Below are positions 33,941 to 45,952 of a stretch of 64,000 nucleotides of DNA, one piece after another. How positions within the stretch are numbered: the stretch's first letter is position 1; every line of letters begins with the position of its first letter. A model generated the notes under the pieces. It was given only the letters and a program-made list of their open reading frames with translations. It was not told the DNA's origin and did not search any database. This DNA comes from Spinacia oleracea. Taxonomy: Eukaryota; Streptophyta; Magnoliopsida; Caryophyllales; Amaranthaceae. The stretch spans positions 5,505,143 through 5,569,142 of the forward strand of contig NC_079491.1 of the NCBI RefSeq assembly GCF_020520425.1. The letters are read 5' to 3'. The translations under genes were made by a program, and so were the position numbers.

Positions 33941-34243
33941 ATGGCAATGAGAAAGGTTGCAGTATTTCTTATAATGATGGTTACAATTTGTGTTACTTGC
34001 AATGCTGACTGCAAGTTAAATGTGTCTGACCTGATGACCTGCAAGGCCGCGGTGTCTCTCAGCAATCCAACCAGCCCATCTGCAGCGTGCTGCGCCATTA
34101 TCAAGGGTCTTAATGCTGATGATATTCAGTGTTTATGTACTTATAAGACTAACCAGGGTGGTATGTTGCGCGCTTTTGGGGTTGATCCTAACCGTTGCAC
34201 TGAACTTCCTGCTAGCTGTGGTCTTTCTCCAGTCAAGTGTTGA
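33941..34243 (+). CDS. DIR1-like lipid-transfer protein, copy 4
   Basis: 100 aa, single exon, signal peptide 1-23 (MAMRKVAVFLIMMV..., ending CNA). Core cysteines C24, C34, C50-C51, C64-x-C66, C93, C100, spacing x9, x15, x12, x1, x26, x6. An additional Cys86 (PNRCTEL) is not part of the eight-cysteine motif; copy 5 has Ala there. The segment NPTSPSAACC and FGVDPNR...LPASCGL are close to Arabidopsis DIR1, closer than in copies 1-3. Expected to be secreted and bind lipids. Followed by a long 3' region with a GTT microsatellite. Sister of copy 5 by segmental duplication. Confidence 0.92.
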   Translation: MAMRKVAVFLIMMVTICVTCNADCKLNVSDLMTCKAAVSLSNPTSPSAACCAIIKGLNADDIQCLCTYKTNQGGMLRAFGVDPNRCTELPASCGLSPVKC

Positions 34244-35119
34244 GGGTTACTTTTATTTTAATTGTTGTTGTGTGGGTTAATTAATGTTGTAAACAAGTTA
34301 AGCTTTCTTCTTTGATTTGATTTGATTTGGTATGGTTGTTGTTGTTGTTGTTGTTTAGGTTTGTGTTTGTTTCTATGATCTGTGGTGGTGTGTGCCACAG
34401 GTTGTTGTTAATTGATGGAGATGTAACTCCCTTTTGTGTTCATTTTATTTGGAGAAAAAGAATCTAATGTCATTTGCAAATGTTTTTCTTTTCAATTTTC
34501 TATATTGCAAATTTCAGTAGTAATAATCGTGTAAGTTTCACTATCCAAATTTCAGTACACAAACATTCAGCAGCAAAATGAGTGGCGGATCTTGGCTAAC
34601 AAATTATGAGGGGCCAAAGGTTGAAACTTCAACATATTACTAAATATAAATGCATCAATCAATATACCACCAACATTTTAAATGTATATTAGCTTGTATA
34701 ATTAATAATTTCAAAAACTTAACAGGACCTGACCCCGAATGGCCCCGATAGAAGGTCCTCCCCTAATAGCAATAGACCCATCGTTGCTTCAAGTAAGTAA
34801 ATAAAAAAAATACTTTGTATTTCATAGTATGTGCATCCTCAATATGCAACACAAATTTACAAGTTAATAACTCGGGTTCTTTATTGATCAAGGAAAAGAA
34901 ACTATAATTTGGAACACAAAAATGTTGTGCAAAACAGGTGAAATCTAACCTAGTTACACAAACATGTCTTCATGAAAACATTAAATCGCGTAAAATTCAG
35001 ATCATTTGTTCCTGTTAACATCTGGTGTAAAGTGTTACAGAGAAAGCTGCAAGAAAAACTAAAATATTGCTGAGTTTACTTAATTAGGTACATCGCTTTG
35101 TTGCATCTTTAACATCCTT
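34244..35119. other. 3' flank of the fourth lipid-transfer gene
   Basis: Contains a (GTT)n run at about 34337-34355, a likely polyadenylation region near 34430-34470, and at 34578-34770 a gtggcggatcttgg...ggccccgatag segment like decayed hAT-type ends. 34840-35040 matches 38180-38780. No gene. Confidence 0.6.
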
Positions 35120-36388
35120 TTAATCATCCTTCTCCCCTGAAAAACATCTATCTGCATCAAAGGGTTGATTCCTGAAGACTGCTCTCTGCTTATCAGCAGA
35201 GTTTCTTGTGTTCATCAGTGCAAAAGCTGTATTTAGGCACGCAGAACGTGTCACATAGAGTAAATCTTAAGCAGTTTCAAGAAATTACGTGTCCAAATTT
35301 ATATCAGCTTCTCACTTCATTTAACATTAACATTTTACTTATGTAAGGGTCATTTACAATAAGTCAATAACCACAGACAGACAATATCTGATCGACAATC
35401 CCAAACTTATTCACAATCATCTGTAATAACACTAGCAAAACCAACAAGAACAAGTACTCAACATTCAACAATGAAAGTAGACTACCATAAAAATAAGACA
35501 AAAACAAAAAAACAATGAAGGCAGATCTTTAAAATATAGATTAAATTACCAAATTACCCTAAGCAGCTTCATATTGTAAATAGTCTGCTAATTAGGCTAG
35601 CTATCTGTGTTTAAGTTTGTGAAATAAGTTCTGACTAATAATTGAAGTACCAAGAATAAAAAGTTAAAAACGCGTTCAACTGCTACTTATTTAGTCATTT
35701 CCCCTTATATTCTGTATCTTGTATTTCATTGACGCGAGGAAAGGTGCAGTTAAGAAAGCTGAGAAGTGAATCCCAACATATACATATAAGGAACTATAAA
35801 AATGTTACAGCATCAATTGTAGAACCTAAAGATGAAACTTATCCTCGTTTCTCAGTCATATTCCAACTGAAACTTGTCTGTTCCACAACGTACCTTGTTC
35901 CTGCATTCAAATTTGGTAACTGCATATTAAGTACATTAATAAAGGTAAATTGGAAAATCATTGCATTGTGTGCAGTTCAACCAGACAGTCAAGAATGATT
36001 ATTGTTTTCTAATATTGTGTATAATATGATCATAAAATGGCAGTATGACACCCATGAAATACTTAAAAACCATCTTAATTGCCAAAGCAAATGATAAGTC
36101 TGTGGACAGACTGAGTGACTGACCATACGTCCACATACAACTATACAAAGAAAATTATTCACCACTACAGAACTGCTATTTGAAAGAAATCAATGTTAAC
36201 CAGTTCATAATTCAGTACTAACAGTACCTGCAGCCTGCAGTTGCCCTGGATGTGATCTGATCTGATCTGATCTGATCCAGAGAGTCGTAGTTTGCATGAT
36301 AGGCAGCAAGCTTCTTAGAGTACCCTTCATCCCAAATTCCAATATAGCCTTTCCCACTTCTTCCTGAGCTCATTGCATAGTTGCATAC
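35120..36388 (-). pseudogene. 5'-truncated copy of the mitochondrial-type gene
   Basis: Minus-strand counterparts of exons of the intact gene at 39448-42220. Exon 5 (35120-35226) has the same 107-nt length and stop, with several substitutions (for example FSGEKDD). Exon 4 (35841-35900) has lost about 30 internal bases and the donor site. Exons 3 and 2 (36225-36388) remain as fragments containing DEGYSKKLAA, but the region between them has become a (TGATC)n repeat. Exon 1 with the start codon is absent. The damage rules out the same product. Confidence 0.85.
36252..36276. repeat. TGATC pentamer microsatellite
   Basis: Five copies of tgatc/ctgat lie inside the pseudogene copy, replacing the junction of exons 2 and 3. 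Confidence 0.85.
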
Positions 36389-37105
36389 ACTAAAGCTCCC
36401 TTTAGTTGGGTGTAAAATGATTTTCATAGAAAACAATTTACAATGGTAAACACATGCAATTCCAAAATTAGTTTTACGTTGTTTGGTTTCATGTAAGAAA
36501 AATGATGAAACGAAAGGAAAATGAAGGGAAAGTAAGCAGGTAGTGAGAGGAATGTACAAGAGGGATAAGGAAGAGGATAAAGGTCGAAAGTTGCGACAAC
36601 ATATAGGCGTCCTGTAGATTATGCGTAATCATTATATTTTTACTATTAAAATATGTAAATAAGGTAGTCGATACAAAGAAGTAAATTAATATTTATTAAA
36701 TTTATAATAAATTAGAATATTAAGATTTTCGTACCTTTTTGTAACATGTATAATAAGTTATACGAAATATAAATTAAATATTTTAGTTTTCAATTTCGTT
36801 CATGTGACATAACTACATAAGCATGTCATGTCATTATTGTGACACGGCTCAAATGTCGCAAGTTGCGACCTTTATCATTTTCAAAACAGTTTTCCCTTCA
36901 TTTTGAAGGGAAAATAGTTTTCCATCATCGAAGAGTTCGCAATTTTACACATAGGGAAAATATTTTTAAACTCCTTTGCAAACCAAACAATGTAAGAAAA
37001 TAGAAAATAGAGGGAAATTATTTTTCCATGAAAATGTTTTACGCCTTACCAAATGGAGCCGAAAGAACAGTAATCAATCTGACAATCTCGTCCTATTTTT
37101 AGAAT
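36389..37105. other. Spacer between duplicated blocks
   Basis: No gene. Contains aaaatagttttcc / ggaaaacta-like inverted pieces (36890-37050) of an undetermined small element. Confidence 0.45.
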
Positions 37106-37257
37106 TACATTCTTAAATTTAAACAATTTCCTAAAAATAAACATCATACATCCTGATCCTGCCAATTCTTACCCACAGAGTCAAAACTCAAAAGAAGGCC
37201 AACTATTGGCATACCATATTATTCTCCTTTTCTCTATTTTTAGCCACTTTACACTCC

Positions 37258-37267
37258 TATATATATT
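37258..37267 (+). promoter_or_regulatory. TATA box of the fifth lipid-transfer gene
   Basis: tatatatatt, context actcctatatatatttg shared with the fourth gene. Confidence 0.7.
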
Positions 37268-37393
37268 TGCAAACAAACCAAGTTTAAATCAGATCAAACC
37301 AAATTCAAATAAGAATCTCTATCTCTAATAAATAAATAAAAGCAAACACACACACACACAATATTACAAACAATATTAATTTAATTTAAGATA

Positions 37394-37693
37394 ATGGCAA
37401 TGAGAAAGGTTGCAGTATTTCTTGTAATGATGGTTGCAGTTTGGGGTGCTGCTTCTGGCTGCAAAGTACATTTGATGGACCTGATGTCCTGCAGGTCCGC
37501 GGCGTCTGTCAGTGAACCGACTAGCCCATCTGCAGCGTGTTGCACCAAGATTAAGAGTCTAAGTGATGATGATATTAAATGTTTGTGTAAATACAAGTAT
37601 AGCAAGAGTGGTATGTTGACCCTTTTGAGGGTTGATGCTGATCGCGCCATCCAACTTCCTGCTATCTGTGGCCTTACTCCTGTCAAATGCTAA
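37394..37693 (+). CDS. DIR1-like lipid-transfer protein, copy 5
   Basis: 99 aa, single exon, signal peptide 1-22 (MAMRKVAVFLVMMV..., ending AASG). Cysteines C23, C33, C49-C50, C63-x-C65, C92, C99, spacing x9, x15, x12, x1, x26, x6: complete, with no extra cysteine. It is more basic in the middle (KYKYSKSG) and lacks the conserved FGVDP (LLRVDAD). NPTSPSAACC-like segment EPTSPSAACC and the end CGLTPVKC are shared with copy 4. Secreted lipid-binding protein; whether it moves a defence signal is inference. 3' region has an (ATT)n microsatellite at 37806-37841. Confidence 0.92.
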   Translation: MAMRKVAVFLVMMVAVWGAASGCKVHLMDLMSCRSAASVSEPTSPSAACCTKIKSLSDDDIKCLCKYKYSKSGMLTLLRVDADRAIQLPAICGLTPVKC

Positions 37694-37801
37694 GGATTCC
37701 AGATAATTAATGTTTGTAAACAAATTAAGCTTTCTTCTTTGATTTGGTATGGTTGTTGTTTATGTTTATGTTTATGTGATCTGTGGTGGTGTGTGCCCAG
37801 A

Positions 37802-37842
<41 letters not shown>

Positions 37843-39447
37843 GATGTAACTCCCTTTTGTGTCATTTTATGTTTGGAAAAATCTAATGTGATTGCAAAAG
37901 TTTGTATTTCATTAATATTACATGGAGCTTCTATGTTGTAAATGTCCGTCTTCTTTTATATGGAGCTTTTAATTACGAGTAATCAACGTGTGTTTCTGAT
38001 TGCGGTGGGAAATCCTCGTAGTAGAATCAAAACGTGTGTTTCCGATTCCTCACAAAACTCAGTTTGTTCATCGGCCATCTTGCTGAGCTTGCTCCTTTAT
38101 CCAAAATTTCGTAACGTTAGACATCTCATTGTATCAAATAAGTACACGAATCTTTATTAAAAAAAAAAAAAAATTTAATACGAAGCACAAATTCACAAGT
38201 TACTCGGGTTCTTCACCTGACTCAAAAACTCCATACTCAAATCGATCAAGGACAACAAACTGTGACAATTTGGAACATAAAACGTTGTTCAGGCTTGACC
38301 TGAGATTGTATTTCCTAAATCCGACTATAACCTGCACAGTGAAATGGGTTAACTAGCCTCGGGAGTGATCTGAGTATCACCTCTCTGATGCCTAAATCAA
38401 TAATATTGATTGCCTTGCAATTAATTGTATCTTAGAAGTTAGAATGATTGGTGGATTACGTACCTTTGGCAATTAACAAAGATCCATACATATAGGCGGG
38501 TGACCCATACGGACAATCTGGGTTGTGACCGACCGACTGGACCTAATTAGGCTTAAATGTCGACTGTGATCAGATGTCTCTAGATGACCTTTTTTTTTAC
38601 CATTCTGACAATGTAGGGTGCCCTACCGGCTTAGGGCATCCCATACACCAGGTGAATCTAAATCAAGCATAGGTAGTTGGATACACAAACATGTCTGCAT
38701 GAGTGCATGAAACAGTAAAATCGCGGTAAAATTCAGATCATTGTGTTCCAGACTTCCAGTTGAGATCCGGTAGAAAGTGTCACATAAAATTGCAAGAAAA
38801 ACAAATATATTGCAAAGTTTATTTAGGTACTTCGCTTTATTGCATCTTTATACACAACCCTGCCAAAGATTCAAAGTGGGCTATGGTTGCTAAATACTAA
38901 TATACGATGATTGATGAGAAAATAATTGAGAATGGCTCAAGAAGTGTTAATGGAATCCCGGCAGAGTAATATTTCCAAACGATTTAATAGGAGGGAAAAA
39001 CTTTGACAATACTCCTACGACTTATTGCTAACATTTCACCAAAAAAAGATGTTTATCACAAAATATCAGAAACCATAAAAGCAAATCCCTTCACGAAATT
39101 ATATACTGGTACTTCTTAGTAGATAATACATCAAAAGCAAAAAGTCAGTTGTCTAATGTAGATCGCACATATACAATGAACCAATGTTCATTTCCAGCAA
39201 ATCAAACGAAACACCACTGACAGTGCCTAAGAAACTGGACTTCCATAAACAAGCACGGACTCTCAGAGGTTTGGCCGAATCAAGATCATCAACTCCGAAT
39301 TTTTATCTCAGGGCCTTTGTTAAAATTCGTAAACAACCCCCCCTCGTGGTCCTCCCAAGTTGGCTGTGTAAAGACATTTTGCCCGAACTTCCTCAAGTTA
39401 ATAATTATGGTCAATAAACTGAACATAATCCATTTCATAACATCTTT
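37694..39447. other. 3' flank of the fifth lipid-transfer gene and downstream spacer
   Basis: Contains (ATT)n at 37806-37841, sequence homologous to 34840-35040 at 38180-38780, and short open frames (37942-38160, 39184-39417) without recognisable products. No additional gene. Confidence 0.6.
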
Positions 39448-42220
39448 TTAATCATCCTCCTCCCCTGAAAAATATCTATCTGCATCAAAGGGTTGATTCC
39501 TGAAGGCTGGTCTTTCGCTATCAGCAGAGTTTCTTGTGTTCATCGGTGCAAAAGCTGTAGTGAGGCATTCAGAACATGTCACATAGAGTAATCTTAAGCA
39601 GTTTCAAGAAATTTCATGTACAAATTTATATCAGATTCCCACTTCATTTAACATTAACATTATGTAGGGGTCATTTACAATAACCACAGAGATAATATCT
39701 GACTATCCCCCAAGTCCCCTGACATTCATCTGTAATAGCACTAGCAAAACCGACAAAAAAACAAAAAAAAACGAAGGCAGACCTTAATAATAGATAAAAT
39801 TACCCTATGCAGCTTCATATTTTAAATAAAATGATAATAACGCTAGCTAGCTGTGTTTATGTTTGTGAAATAAGTCCATACTAATAATTGAAGAACCAAG
39901 CATAAAAGGTGTTCAACTACTACTTAATTTAGTTATTTCCCTTTTATCCTGTATTTTCTGTTTTTTTGGCACGAGGAGAGGGGGTAGAAGCAGTACAGAG
40001 AAGAAAGCTGAGAAGTGAATCCCAACATATGCATATAAGAAATTACAGAAGCTACAGCATCAACTCTGGAACCTTAACATGAAACTTACCTTTGTCTCTC
40101 ATCCTCGTCTCTCTGTCATATTCAAATTTATCCCGAATTTGGTTGACTTTTTGCCAAGTTTCAATTTGTCTGTTCCCTGCCGAACCTTGTTCCTGCATTA
40201 AATTTTGGTAACTACGTGGTTAGTATATAGGAGTGCAGGCAAATTGGAAAATCATTGTATTATGTGCAGTTCAACCAGATAGTCAAGAATGATTACTGTT
40301 TTCTAATGTTGTGTATGATCATAGAATGGCACCCGTAAAATAATTTTTAAGTATCTTAATGGGCAAAGCAAATACTAAGTCTGTGGACTGACCATAAGTT
40401 CACATACAACTGTACAAGTGATACAACCACTAACTTGGATTGGGTGAACCTTATACGATCGCATTCAAGAAACAAATGAGAATTGTTGCACAGTTGCACC
40501 AAACACCCTTGAATGACTTTCAACTTTTACAAATTATTCATCACTACATAACTGGTACTTGAAAAGAAATCAATATTAACGAGTTCATAATTCAGTACCT
40601 GCAGTTGCCCTGGATGCGATCCGCCTCTCCTACAAACAATAGACAAACAAATTTAGACAAACATGTAAACCAACACGCTAAATCCACGGCCAAAGCCAGT
40701 GTTAAAACAAGAACCGTATAGTAAGCAAACCTGTACGGTGAAAAGTCTTCATCATCATCTTCCGGAGAGTCATAGTTTGCATGATCAGCAGCAAGCTTTT
40801 TAGAGTATCCTTCATCCCAATATAGCCGTTCCCAGTTCTCCCTGAGCTCATTGTATAGTTGCATATATTTCTTGCAGAATGATTCTTGCTCCTTTGGAAA
40901 AAGAAAAAAAAAGATGAAAATTTTAGTCCTAAACAAAGTCTAATCATGAAGCAGACATTCTACTTATTAAACTCAAAGGAAGTAGAAACTCAATCATCAA
41001 TATTCACGGCCAGTGTCATCAAAAGCCTAAACAACAGTACTATGCCCATGATGGACCAATATCAAAAAGAGCTAAAACTTTCAGGCCATTCAATCTTTGG
41101 CTTTGACAGTGAAACCCTCACAGAAACATCCTGTTGAAGTTCTCCATGACATGCGATAGCAATACAAGGGATCCAAGAAGATATAACAAAGCCACTATAA
41201 AGTAAATGGTAGTTGAGCCTACAAAGCTAATAAGTTGTGTAACAAAATAGCCTCAAGAAATGTTAAACATCGCATGATCCCTCTACCCAAGCATCTCTCG
41301 CGTTGGCAGGGTGATTGCAACTTGCAAGATTTGCAACCACAGTAGCACCAGAACAACAACCCAATACACCTTTCTTTTACCATACTTCAGCCAATAATAG
41401 TAAGCCCATTTCAAGCATCAACTAAACCCTCATTAAGATGAAAACTTGTGATTGTAAAATCCTATAAAACCAAAGCATGCCAAAAGCAGGTATACCAATA
41501 AAGCTCTACAACTAGCTGCACTGAAGCTAAAGAAAACCTTGTCAAACTTATAAAAGGCTAGCTGATCAGGCACACAAAAAAGAAAGGACGTATTTTGATA
41601 GGAAGAGACTTCAACATGTTCCAGAATCACAACACAGAAGATACCTAATTGATGCAAAACCTGATAATCACTCAGCAGAAGTTCCCTATAACCATTTCTC
41701 ACAGGAATTTCAACAAACAGGTGGTGTGCTTGCCGCAATACAATTCAGACACCTTACCATTTACAACAATACATAAAATCGAAACCTACAAACATAAATA
41801 ACCACGCTTTATAAACCCTAACTAAACCAATCCTCTTCTTCAGTAAAGAGAGAAAAAAAAGTTGAAATTAGTATGCGAAACAATTAAAGAGAGGAAAGAG
41901 AGACGAACAGAGTCTTTAACAACAAGACGAGTACGGCGCATGAACTGTTCGCGAAGCTGTTTGCGACGGCGATTGGGGAGGTTATTTCTGGGAATCACGA
42001 AGCGTTCTCTCAAAGGGACGTTTTCTCCGATCTCGTGCATTTCTCCGTCGATAACCCACCACTCCGACTTTTCCTCGATTTTTTTCGACGGAGGCGCCGT
42101 AAATCTTGGGCGACGGCGGCCCCGATATTGGCCAGCGTCGGTGCCGGCGAATCGGTGTTGAAGTTGCAGGAGACATGGGCATGGGTTTTGGGGTTGGAGT
42201 CGCCTTGCTAGTGAAAACAT
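39448..42220 (-). CDS. Conserved plant protein, probably mitochondrial, five exons
   Basis: Exons on the minus strand: 42220-41909, 40891-40731, 40629-40599, 40192-40090, 39554-39448. All four introns have GT/AG ends and phases agree, giving 237 aa. The N-terminus MFSLARRLQPQNPCPCLLQL lacks acidic residues and is Arg-rich, as in mitochondrial presequences. Then come a basic stretch (GRRRPRF), SEWWVIDGEMHEIGENVPLR, an Arg-rich RRRKQLREQFMRRTR, a helical part with CKKYMQLYNELRENWERLYW, DEGYSKKLAADHANYDSPED, an acidic patch, and a C-terminus ending in FSGEEDD. I recognise it as a conserved land-plant protein without a name I can assign. A mitochondrial, possibly ribosome- or RNA-associated, role is only a guess from the basic composition. 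No broken site. A truncated copy lies at 35120-36388. Confidence 0.85.
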
Positions 42221-43440
42221 TTTTTTTGAGTGGGCAAACTGGCAAAGACCCAATGTCAAGGGTCAAGGTCGCGTAGTTAAAGTTAGCCAATGGCCCGATG
42301 GTAGATCACAAATTGGATGGTCCGTATACCCAAGTGAATGCACGAAATCTTACACTAGCATATGAGAAACAAAATGAGTTGAGGGCCTAAGGTGAAAAAA
42401 AGACTCGATAAGTAAACATAAGTGAATGATTTTAACTATTACGAGTGACTAATTTTTGATATAGGGAAAAAAGCAAATTGAAATTACTGGACATTAGAGC
42501 ACATATATTCCGAATAACTAATCATAGTCACATAGGTAGTTAGTCAGATGATTTGGCTTTTGGCTGGAGATTTGAACTCCATGAGCGTTCTTTTATATAT
42601 TCATTCAATTGAAATTGCTATATGGGTTGCTTGTACAATCATCCTAATTTTAAATTACATTGAACATAAAAGTAGATAAATATTATATTTGAAAACGTCA
42701 AAAAAAATAAAAAGATAAATATTATATTCAAAACTCGTAAGTAATATCTAACATGATGGTCTATCAAAACTTGATATGGAAATTCTTACTTTTGACGTTC
42801 TATACAATCTATATTTAATCCTTTAAATTCTTAACTAAAATAACTAATTATTTTATCTATAGCATTGAGCATAAATTACTTTTCTTGTGTTTGTTAAAGA
42901 AATTTACTCTTATTTGAAAGTCCTTTTAAAGTTGTATTCCAATTGGAGATTAATATTTCATACTTCGTTTTAGTACCTACGACAATACATGGATTAGTAG
43001 CGAAGTCAGATGATGCAGTGACCCGTGGGAGTAGTAGAATACTGAATACAATTGTACCCCAAATTGATTTATTTTAAAACGTTCTTTCAACGCTAGATCA
43101 TATTACATAAAAATACAGTTTACCTTAGTTGGTGAAAGTGTGACTCTGTGAAACAAGTTATTTTCACCTTATTCTTATTGCTTAGTAGACCAAATCAAAT
43201 CAGACCAGACCAAATCAGACAAAAAATAAATAGCAAAAAACACTCAAATACATATTGTCACTAAACCATATCATATCATATTAGGCTAGAAACTAGAAAA
43301 ATTAGACCATATCAGATAAGAAAACCGGTTAGAATTTAGAAAGATGTGGGGCGGTCCAAGAATAATAAAGTCTGAATTACCGTAGAATATAAACTTACCG
43401 ACTTTCTCGTGTCACCCTCAATCTTGAGGTTTTCTGAGAC
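42221..43440. other. Intergenic, no gene seen
   Basis: AT-rich. A possible shared upstream region of the minus-strand gene lies at 42221-42400. 43180-43330 is rich in aaatcaga/accagacc repeats. No gene. Confidence 0.55.
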
Positions 43441-43866
43441 TCTACCAGCTAGAGTCTTTGAAAACTATACCAAGGGTATAAAGGTAAATTCACGTGCTTA
43501 TTTGTGGTGACCCACTAATTAAACATTTCCCTTTAATTTTCTACTTCTCTCTACAATTCTGGTTTCAATTTTCAAATTTCAAAATATATTTTATTTATTC
43601 TTTTTCTTATTTGTAAAAGTAGATAGTATTTAATTTGTTAAAATTTTCTCTCTCTTCTAAAATCACTTCAAACTTTCTGAGATTTTCGAATCTCTCTGCT
43701 TTAACTCTTCGCATTTCAATTTTCCATTTTCTAGGGTTCTTTCTCTCCTCTTATTTCCCTCATATTTACTGATTTCATATTTTAATTCTAATTCCTAAAT
43801 TACATTGATCTCGTTCTTTAGAAATTAAGGTTTTTAATTATTTTGAAATTGAATTGTTCTTCAGGT

Positions 43867-44457
43867 ATGGAAGATGTTCAAAGCACGACAGCACAAGACT
43901 ATGGCGGCAATCAAGAAGTTTCGGAAATCGGTATTTGATTTCTTCTGTATTTTATTTCCGATTTATGCGTTGTTGTGATAATATTTCACATGTTCCTATT
44001 TATTGTAAAGTTAAGATTGTTTGATTGTAAGAAATCGAGAGTTTGGATTTTGTGTTGTAAGTTAATTTGTTTGATTTATTAAGTATGCTCTAAATTAGGT
44101 TATATTAATTCGGATACCTTTGAAAATTTCATCTGATTGTTTGTGAATTGTGATGCCTTATTCCGAGGTTGACTATCCCTGGGATCCCATGTTAGTATGT
44201 CTGCTAGGTACTTATGTTTGATTTTTGTTCATCGTGCTTTGTTGTGGTTTGGAGTGGGTTGTGTTATGGTTTATCTAGTTGCTTTGCTACTGAATTTTGT
44301 TCTGTAAGTTTGAATTTCTAATGTTGTAGCTTATGGTTTACCTTGTGTATTAAAGTGTGAATATTTTTATGTTTTCTTTGTAGAACTGCTGACTTCAGTA
44401 TGGGTTAGAAAGAGGGCTAATACTTATAGGCTACGTTTTGTCATCTACTTAATGGCT
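43867..44457 (+). CDS. Possible 5' exons of an unrecognised gene
   Basis: ATG at 43867 opens MEDVQSTTAQDYGGNQEVSE and a good donor follows (ATCG|GTATTT at 43930). A strong acceptor (ttttctttgtag) at 44383 continues in frame as LLTSVWVRKRANTYR before a stop at 44457. A third possible exon at about 44905-44972 reads VEIWKRNRQKMKTLMQKYT with a gtaag donor. A pyrimidine-rich 5' region precedes. I do not recognise the protein, and further exons could not be connected. It may be the head of a gene now broken by the repeats downstream. Confidence 0.35.
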
Positions 44458-44972
44458 TGATTTTAGAAAAAACATTAGGTCTTGGTTGATACTTAATAAT
44501 TTAATGCTAGCCAAGTAAAATGATGATTCAACCATACTGTTTCAGCTTATAACCTCACTATAAAATCAGATATGCTGGATTTTTTTCCTTACAGAAAAAC
44601 ACTCAGTCTTTTAGTACTTGAGGTAGATTTTAGCTATTTCTTTGTATTGCTATCATTATTCAAGTAGAAATGGTTGCATTTGTCTATGTAACTTTTACAA
44701 AATCATTCTTACAAGACTTAAGAGCGGGAGGAGGATCGGTGGTTCTTGATAATGATTTCATGGGTTCTAAATTTGTCCACCAGGTTTGTGCATCTGTTGG
44801 CAGACTACACTTGTCTCTAAAACCCACTTCTCTCCAATTTTCAATTGAGTACGTGTTTCATCCTTGAAATTTAGAAGTACATTCAAAGACTTGAATTATG
44901 AAGGCTTGCGTCTGTTGAAATCTGGAAAAGAAATCGTCAAAAGATGAAGACGCTTATGCAGAAGTACACTGT

Positions 44973-45952
44973 AAGTTATTGTATTTACTTATATTCACCT
45001 ATTTCTTGAACTATTCAAATCTTGGAAGTTATCTTGTTTAAAGTTTTGTTAGTTGTTCCTGTTACCCGGCTATGACATTATGACAAGTGATAACTTTTTT
45101 TTAACTGCGAGAGAAAGTTCTATGGTTTTTAGGAGTTACACTCATCCGTTGAACGTATGTTAATGATATGCTACACTCATCTGCTACACTTCTTATCTGG
45201 CTAAAGAGTTGTTGGCTATTTCCAACCCATGCAAAGTTACCGTCCAATTTTTTTGTTATGATATGCTTTACATTTCTAACCATTCAAGTAATAATTTTCA
45301 ACTGAATATACTTTGGGGTGGCCTAGTTCATGTCACTACTAATTATATTTGTTATCCTTAAAATAAATTATAGTCACTTTCCCTTTTATCAATTTTAAAG
45401 TAGGATTTTTTAATTTTTGTTACCCTTGTTTACCAACTTTTTGGTTTTTGTGTGATCCATTGAACACTTCATGAAGGTAAAGTTTGTTACAATCAGACCA
45501 TTAATTCTCGTTGTCAACAAAAAAAAATAAAAATCAGACCATTATTTATCTTGATTTGGGGCATTTGGGTTTCTCCCGTAAGGCTGCAACACAAATTCAT
45601 TGTTTCTATTTTCCGGCTGAGTAGTTTTTATGTCATTCATTGCAGAAATTAACGGTCAAATAATGTAATCAGTAAACACTGATTCTGTTGAATCTCATAA
45701 TGTTTCCTGGATTTCTTAAAGTCCATCAAGGTGTTAACATTTCTAAATTTTTTGGAGAAAATGAAGAATTTGAACACAAAGTTGAAAGCAATCAAAATTC
45801 TGGCGCAGGTGTATTGTGCACACTGCTTGATTATCATTTATGTACAACTAGTCTATGTATTTGTAAATTTGAACAAGCGTCTCATTCTAGGTCATGTATG
45901 AGGTAGATAAAAGGTTGAAAATTTTCTCGCATGTGATTTACACTCCTTGTCT
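44973..45952. other. Between unrecognised exons and the PDAT fragment
   Basis: Intron-like, T-rich. An open frame at about 45700-45906 (PGFLKVHQGVNISKFFGEN) has no family I can name. Confidence 0.4.

Larger units (their letters stand above)
33573..36388. repeat. Segmental duplication, block A
   Basis: Parallels 37106-40880 in order: the catacatcc...gatcctg leader, a conserved promoter (gccaactattggc...actcctatatata), a lipid-transfer gene, the shared 3' flank (gtgatctgtggtggtgtgtgcc), then the minus-strand 3' exons of the mitochondrial-type gene. Homology on the right stops at about 36388, inside exon 2. Confidence 0.85.
37106..40880. repeat. Segmental duplication, block B
   Basis: Equivalent of block A (33573-36388), with the intact version of the minus-strand gene at its right. 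It probably represents the ancestral right flank because the gene continues beyond the homology limit to its first exon. Confidence 0.8.

Noticed and set aside
41862-42161. Plus-strand open frame opposite the first exon of the mitochondrial-type gene
   Set aside because: Antisense shadow; the minus-strand exon has a start, targeting sequence and matching splice sites.
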